From the NCBI RefSeq assembly GCF_900590885.1, contig NZ_UUON01000051.1, forward strand, positions 1-64,000: a DNA stretch of 64,000 bases, given 5' to 3'. Made by a program: the position numbers and the translations under genes. Under the pieces are notes generated by a model. That model was not told where the DNA came from, searched no databases, and was given only the letters and a program-made list of their open reading frames with translations. Below, piece by piece: positions 59,566-64,000 of this stretch. Source of the stretch: Pseudomonas viridiflava. GTDB lineage: Bacteria; Pseudomonadota; Gammaproteobacteria; Pseudomonadales; Pseudomonadaceae. Position 1 is the first letter of the stretch, and every line of letters starts with the position of its first letter.

Positions 59566-60632
59566 CAACCCTGGTTGAGCAGCTGACGCAAGTCGATCAC
59601 AGCAGCGTTAGCCCGGGAAATGTAGTTGGCCATCACCAGCGAGTGGTTCGCCAGCACGCCAAAGCCGCTGCCGTTCAGGATCATTGGGCTCCACACCGGC
59701 TCCTGCGAGGCTTCCAGCTCACGAATGATCTGGCGCACGCTGACGGTGGCGTTCTTTTTCGCCAGCACGTCGGCGAAGTCGACCTCGATGGCTCGCAGCA
59801 GATGGGACAAGGCCCAGGCCTGACCACGGGCTTCGTAGAACACGTTGTCGATCTGCATCCATGGGGTTTCCACCACTTCCTCATCGACTTGCGGCACTTC
59901 ACCCGGCGCCAGCGCTTCGGTTTTCAGTGCGGTGTTCAGTTTGACCCGGCCGACGCTGGCCGACAGGCGTTGCGACAGGGAACCCAGGCGGGTAGCCACG
60001 TCACCCAGCCAATTGTTGAGGTTGTCGGCACGCGCATAAAACAGCGCGCCGCGCTGGTTCGGGTCAGACAAGCGGGCTTCGTAGCGGCTCAGGGAATTGA
60101 TGCCTTCCTGGTACTCCGACTCACTGGACGGCAGCACCCAGCTCTTGTTGTCGAAGTTGAAGCGCGGCTCGGCCTTGGCCAGGTCGGCGTCTTCGGCCGA
60201 CTGCGACTGGGAGCGGGCGAAGTCTTTACGCAGGGCGCGGGTCAGGTCGCGCACTTGCACCAGCACGCCGTATTCCCAGCTCGGCATGTTGTCCATCCAC
60301 AGGCCTGGGGGGAAACGGTCGTTGGAAATATAGCCACCAGGCTTGTTCAGCAAGGTGCCGACCACAGTCTTGAGGGTTTCGACGGTGGTGTAGCCCACCA
60401 CCATCTGCTTGCCTTCCTTCTCGGCGGCAAGCTGCGCGTTTTGCTGGACCGGAAACAGTGCCGGCTCCTCGCTCCAGTACCAGCCCAGAGCGCCGGTGAC
60501 CAACAGGTACAGGCCGAGCACGCTCAGCAGGGCCCGGCTCATCAGCAGAGTACGCAAATAGCTGCGGTTGGCCGACTTGGGCTCAGGCGCGGGGCCTTTG
60601 GCACTGCCTGCACGGTTTTTCCAGTCCAGCAT
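59565..60632 (-). CDS. DUF2333 membrane-anchored protein
   Basis: A protein of 355 residues with one N-terminal membrane segment (LLSVLGLYLLVTGALGWYW, about 36-54) and a large predicted periplasmic domain rich in helices (DDNLNNWLGDVATRLG and WALSHLLRAIEVDFADVL). It matches the DUF2333 family, restricted to gammaproteobacteria; the function is unknown. It is coupled to the Nudix gene and divergent from gcbA across about 300 bp. In P. aeruginosa the homologue is PA4842. Confidence 0.82.
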   Translation of the reverse strand: MLDWKNRAGSAKGPAPEPKSANRSYLRTLLMSRALLSVLGLYLLVTGALGWYWSEEPALFPVQQNAQLAAEKEGKQMVVGYTTVETLKTVVGTLLNKPGGYISNDRFPPGLWMDNMPSWEYGVLVQVRDLTRALRKDFARSQSQSAEDADLAKAEPRFNFDNKSWVLPSSESEYQEGINSLSRYEARLSDPNQRGALFYARADNLNNWLGDVATRLGSLSQRLSASVGRVKLNTALKTEALAPGEVPQVDEEVVETPWMQIDNVFYEARGQAWALSHLLRAIEVDFADVLAKKNATVSVRQIIRELEASQEPVWSPMILNGSGFGVLANHSLVMANYISRANAAVIDLRQLLNQG

Positions 60633-60931
60633 GGCGATATCCTTTCAATCACTTGAGTTCATGCACTTGAATTGATGGCGTGCGTTCAAACACTCCGACC
60701 ACAACCCTACCCCATCGTGCCCGCCCATGCGGGGCTTTTCACCAAACGGGCGCACGCGAGGCGTTCGACTATAAAGGATGCACGTTTTTTACGCTGCGCG
60801 ACCAGCGGGTCAGTAACTGAATATCTAGAGCACACAGTTAATTGATGTGTGACACTCATCCGCTGCAAAAGAGGTGCTAGCATAGAGCCATCAGTTCGAC
60901 CTCAGCATGCACCCTAACTAGTAGTCAGGAT
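60633..60931. promoter_or_regulatory. Divergent promoter region DUF2333 / gcbA
   Basis: A 299-bp gap with no ORF. It is AT-rich toward gcbA, with a weak GC hairpin near 60720-60740. No clear operator could be picked out by eye. The gcbA AGGA ribosome site is very close to its ATG. Confidence 0.4.
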
Positions 60932-62602
60932 ATGACCGAGCCAGAAGACCCCAGCCGTGAGCGTCTCAAGCAGCATTTTGCCCAGCGGGTAATTCATCAG
61001 GCACGTCAAATTCTTGAGATCTGGCAGCGCCTGCAACGTACCGAATGGTCCGGCGCCGACCTCTCCGAACTCAGCGAAGCCAACCTGCGCCTGCTGCGTT
61101 TTGCCGAGCGTTTCGAACAACCGGAGCACGGCCAGCTGGCCCAGCACATCGGCGAATCCCTCAAGGCGGTGGACGAAAACCGCGGCCGCCTCAGCAGCCA
61201 GTTGATCACCGAACTCAACCGCCTGATGCAGCGCCTGTCGCGCACCGGCCTGCGCCAGGGCGACCAGCTTGAGCAAACGTTCCTGCCGCCGATGCGCAAG
61301 CCGATCTACGTGATGCTGGCCGACCACGAGCGCGCCGAGCGCCTGGCCAAGCAGCTGGAATTCTTTGGCATGAGCGCTCAGTCCCTGGACAGCGTGGCGG
61401 CGTTCCATGCGTCAATGGCCGAACGCCTGCCCTCGGCGATTGTGATGGACGTGGACTTCTGTGGCCCAGGCCTGGGCCTCAAGCTCGCCGCCGAAGCTCA
61501 GGAAGGTCTGGAACAAAAGCTGCCGCTGCTGTTTTTCAGCCTGCTGGAAACCGACACCCCAACCCGCCTGGCCGCCGTGCGCGCCGGCGGGCAGGAATTC
61601 CTCACCGGCACGCTGGAAGCCTCCAGCCTGCTGGAAAAGATCGAAGTGCTGACCTGCGTCGCCCAGTACGAACCCTACAAAGTGCTGATCATCGACGACT
61701 CACGAGCCCAGGCGCTGCACACCGAACGGCTGCTCAACAGCGCCGGCATCGTCACGCGCACCTTGATCGAACCGATCCAGGCCATGGCCGAGCTGGCGGA
61801 TTTCCAGCCCGACCTGATCATCCTCGACATGTATATGCCCGCCTGTACCGGTACCGAACTGGCCAAGGTAATCCGTCACAACGACCGCTACGTCAGCGTG
61901 CCGATCATCTACCTGTCGGCCGAAGACGACCTGGACAAGCAACTGGACGCCATGAGCGAAGGCGGCGACGACTTCCTCACCAAACCGATCAAGCCACGCC
62001 ACTTGATCACCACGGTGCGCAACCGCGCGGCGCGGGCGCGCAACCTCAAGGCGCGGATGGTGCGCGACAGCCTGACTGGCCTGTACAACCACACCCATAT
62101 CCTGCAATTGCTTGAAGACTGCAGCTTCCGCGCGCGCCGCGAGAACAAGCCGCTGAGCTTTGCCATGTTGGATATCGACCACTTCAAACGGGTCAACGAC
62201 AGCCACGGCCACCCCATGGGAGACCGCGTGATCAAGAGCCTGGCGCTGTTTCTCAAGCAGCGCCTGCGCAAGACCGATTACATCGGGCGCTACGGCGGCG
62301 AAGAATTCGCCATTGTGATGCCCGACACCGACCTGGAATCGGCCTGCAAGGTGCTGGATGAAATCCGTGGGCGCTTCGCCGAAATCCATTACCCGGCCCA
62401 GCCGCAGGACTTGTGGTGCACCTTCAGCGCCGGCCTGGTGGAGCTGTGCGACGGCTCCGACAGCCTGATGATGGCCGCCCAGGCCGACGAGGCGCTATAC
62501 CGCGCCAAGGATGCCGGCCGTAACCGGGTACAGGCCGCGCGCGCATCAAAGCAAAGTGCCATCTTTTCACCGGAATCCACCGAATCCGTCATAACTTTGT
62601 AA
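60932..62602 (+). CDS. gcbA: Diguanylate cyclase with receiver domains, GcbA
   Basis: A protein of 556 residues. Two receiver-like domains (about 115-245 and 250-370) precede a GGDEF domain (about 385-540). The second receiver has IDDSRAQ, the phosphoacceptor in ILDMYMPACTG and KPIKPRH. The cyclase active site is YGGEEFAIVMP and an I-site RKTD lies five residues before it, so product inhibition by c-di-GMP is expected. GcbA (PA4843; also described in P. fluorescens) promotes attachment. It lies 53 bases before ctpL on the same strand. The ATG has AGGA only two bases away, so a start elsewhere is possible. Confidence 0.9.
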   Translation: MTEPEDPSRERLKQHFAQRVIHQARQILEIWQRLQRTEWSGADLSELSEANLRLLRFAERFEQPEHGQLAQHIGESLKAVDENRGRLSSQLITELNRLMQRLSRTGLRQGDQLEQTFLPPMRKPIYVMLADHERAERLAKQLEFFGMSAQSLDSVAAFHASMAERLPSAIVMDVDFCGPGLGLKLAAEAQEGLEQKLPLLFFSLLETDTPTRLAAVRAGGQEFLTGTLEASSLLEKIEVLTCVAQYEPYKVLIIDDSRAQALHTERLLNSAGIVTRTLIEPIQAMAELADFQPDLIILDMYMPACTGTELAKVIRHNDRYVSVPIIYLSAEDDLDKQLDAMSEGGDDFLTKPIKPRHLITTVRNRAARARNLKARMVRDSLTGLYNHTHILQLLEDCSFRARRENKPLSFAMLDIDHFKRVNDSHGHPMGDRVIKSLALFLKQRLRKTDYIGRYGGEEFAIVMPDTDLESACKVLDEIRGRFAEIHYPAQPQDLWCTFSAGLVELCDGSDSLMMAAQADEALYRAKDAGRNRVQAARASKQSAIFSPESTESVITL

Positions 62603-62655
62603 TGGAAACGCAATAACTTCAGGCACTTATCTTTTGCTGTCGGTTGAAACCACGC

Positions 62656-64000
62656 ATGCGCCTGAAGCTGCTGACCAATCTCAATACCCTTCTTCTGGTA
62701 GCCGTGTGCCTGGCGCTGGGGGCGACGCTCTGGTGGTCGCAACGCGCGCTGGAGCGGCCGTATCTGCTGATGGAGCGCTACCTGGGCCTGTCCCAGACCT
62801 TCCAAAACCAGGCCGCGCGCAATATCGACGACTACCTCGCCAGCGGCGACGCCCTGCGTTTGAGCAGCGCCAGCCAGAGCCTGGAAAGCCTGCTGCAACA
62901 CCTCGACGAACTGCCCGCAGACCTCGCGCAAAACCTGCGCCCGAGCCTCGCCGACCTGGACGCCTTCAGCAAGACCGACCTGCTCGCTGCCGGCAAACTC
63001 GCCGGCGACCCGCAAGCCCTGCTGCTGCAAGCCGAGCGCGAACTGGGCGCCAACCTCGAGCAACTCAGCCAGTACGCTGTGGGCGTCAGCACTGCGGATG
63101 CCGCGCGTTACCTGCCGCCGCTGCTGGCCGCCTCACAGCACTTGGGCAAGTTGTCTTTGGCCCGCGACAAACTGGTGAGCAGCGGCCGCGCGGAACTGGC
63201 CGACGATGTGGAGCGCGAAGTCACCAATATTCGCTCTCAAGCTGATGTGCTGGAGCAACTGCCGCTGCTGGGCGTCAAGGCCAGCGCCGAATCGAACACC
63301 GATGATTTTTCCGCGCTGATGGGCCTGGAAAACACCGAGAAAACCGAAGCCCAGGATACCGGCGTCGACCTCAAGCGCGAACTCAACAGCCTGCTCACCC
63401 GCTACCCCGCCGAGCTCAAGCGCACCCGCGAACAGATCCAGCAACGCGCCGACCTGGGCAACGCCACCCGCCTGAAAATCAACGCTGTGCAGCAGGCCAT
63501 CGCCGGCCTGGAGCCGGTAGTGCGCGCGCAGCACGCCAAGATCCAGGGCGAAGTGCGCCTGATGCAAGGCGTGATGATCGGCCTGATCCTGCTGATCGCG
63601 CTGCTGATCGACACCCTGCAGCGCAAACTCGCGCGGGTGCTGACCAACCTCGCTCCGGCCCTGTCGACCTGGGCCGAGGGCGACTTCAGCCAGCCGATCG
63701 CCTTGGGCAAGACCAACCGCGAACTGCACGACATCGAAGCCTCGCTGAACCGCCTGCGCGCTTATTTGGTGGACCTGGTGGGCACCATTCGCGGCAATGC
63801 CGAAGAGGTCGCCGGCAGCAGCCGCGCCCTCGCCGAGTTGAGCAGCGGCCTGCACGATGGCGCCGAACGCCAGGCCGGGGACACTGCACAGATCCGTGAT
63901 TCTCTGGGCGAACTCGAAGCGACCATCCAGCAAGTCGCCGGCGATGCCAGCCAGGCCGCCGGCGCCAGCCGCAGTGCGGGCCAGGCGGTGGAGCAAGGCC
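62656..64000 (+). CDS. ctpL: Methyl-accepting chemotaxis protein CtpL (5' part)
   Basis: An open frame of 448 codons that reaches the window edge with no stop. The N-terminus MRLKLLTNLNTLLLVAVCLA is a membrane segment, then a helical periplasmic sensor region (about 30-305), a second membrane segment (GVMIGLILLIALLIDTL, about 306-322), a HAMP region (about 330-385) and the first adaptation-region helix (AEEVAGSSRALAELS). The signalling hairpin lies beyond the edge. I recall the N-terminus as that of P. aeruginosa CtpL (PA4844), a sensor for low phosphate, next to gcbA there too. The short ORF in another frame at 62634-63245 is a shadow. Confidence 0.87.
   Translation, partial: MRLKLLTNLNTLLLVAVCLALGATLWWSQRALERPYLLMERYLGLSQTFQNQAARNIDDYLASGDALRLSSASQSLESLLQHLDELPADLAQNLRPSLADLDAFSKTDLLAAGKLAGDPQALLLQAERELGANLEQLSQYAVGVSTADAARYLPPLLAASQHLGKLSLARDKLVSSGRAELADDVEREVTNIRSQADVLEQLPLLGVKASAESNTDDFSALMGLENTEKTEAQDTGVDLKRELNSLLTRYPAELKRTREQIQQRADLGNATRLKINAVQQAIAGLEPVVRAQHAKIQGEVRLMQGVMIGLILLIALLIDTLQRKLARVLTNLAPALSTWAEGDFSQPIALGKTNRELHDIEASLNRLRAYLVDLVGTIRGNAEEVAGSSRALAELSSGLHDGAERQAGDTAQIRDSLGELEATIQQVAGDASQAAGASRSAGQAVEQG

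Noticed and set aside
62634..63245. Plus-strand open frame of 203 codons
   Set aside because: Arg/Pro-rich shadow in another frame of ctpL, which has the real membrane segments and HAMP region.

Overview
The window looks like chromosomal DNA of a Pseudomonas fluorescens-group species. It is GC-rich with Pseudomonas codon use. Gene order matches three blocks that I recall from P. aeruginosa: PA0130-PA0148, PA4293-PA4306 and PA4839-PA4844. The intergenic gaps carry many REP/REPIN palindromes with the core GTGGGAGGGGGCTTGC, the type known from P. fluorescens SBW25. Locus comparisons are from memory, not from a search.

Layout. Positions 1-463 are the promoter/leader region of a leftward rRNA operon whose 16S gene lies off the left edge: three tandem promoters and a boxA. 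At 0.46-4.4 kb is the beta-alanine catabolic pair bauA-bauC with the divergent LysR regulator bauR. At 4.5-11.8 kb is a nucleobase neighbourhood: an NCS2 purine-type permease, a RutR-like TetR regulator, 8-oxoguanine deaminase and adenine deaminase, mixed with an IMPACT-family protein, an SDR and a Ca2+/H+ antiporter. At 11.8-16.5 kb are ArsR and LysR regulators, a monooxygenase-fold protein, a zinc-independent alcohol dehydrogenase-like protein, a small protein and a Bcr/CflA exporter. At 16.6-20.0 kb is a copper module (copZ, a small secreted protein, copA, cueR) with two recognisable CueR promoters. At 20.1-24.8 kb are a RIO kinase and a thiolase/high-molecular-weight FabG/MaoC lipid module.

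The region 25.0-43.4 kb is the most interesting. A repetitive Gly-rich lipoprotein and a TpsB-type outer-membrane transporter sit directly beside a complete Flp/Tad pilus locus. The locus comprises flp with a receiver-only response regulator, rcpC-rcpA-tadZ-tadA-tadB-tadC-tadD-DUF3613, pprB, fppA, tadF, pprA and tadG. By analogy with P. aeruginosa, PprA/PprB should switch on pilus assembly. The lipoprotein/TpsB pair may be a further surface-adhesion output, and a 10-mer shared between its upstream region and the flp-rcpC promoter region is weakly consistent with that.

The region 43.5-64 kb is largely core genome: two DUF4136 lipoproteins, cmoM, a MazG-like hydrolase, pbpC and its alpha-2-macroglobulin partner separated by a small membrane protein and REPs, dinF, an esterase-like lipoprotein, speA, a SUI1/YciH protein, a Nudix hydrolase, a DUF2333 protein, the diguanylate cyclase gcbA and the 5' part of the chemoreceptor gene ctpL, which runs off the right edge.

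No tRNA, CRISPR array, prophage, insertion sequence or transposase was found. The REPINs have no RAYT transposase gene in this window.
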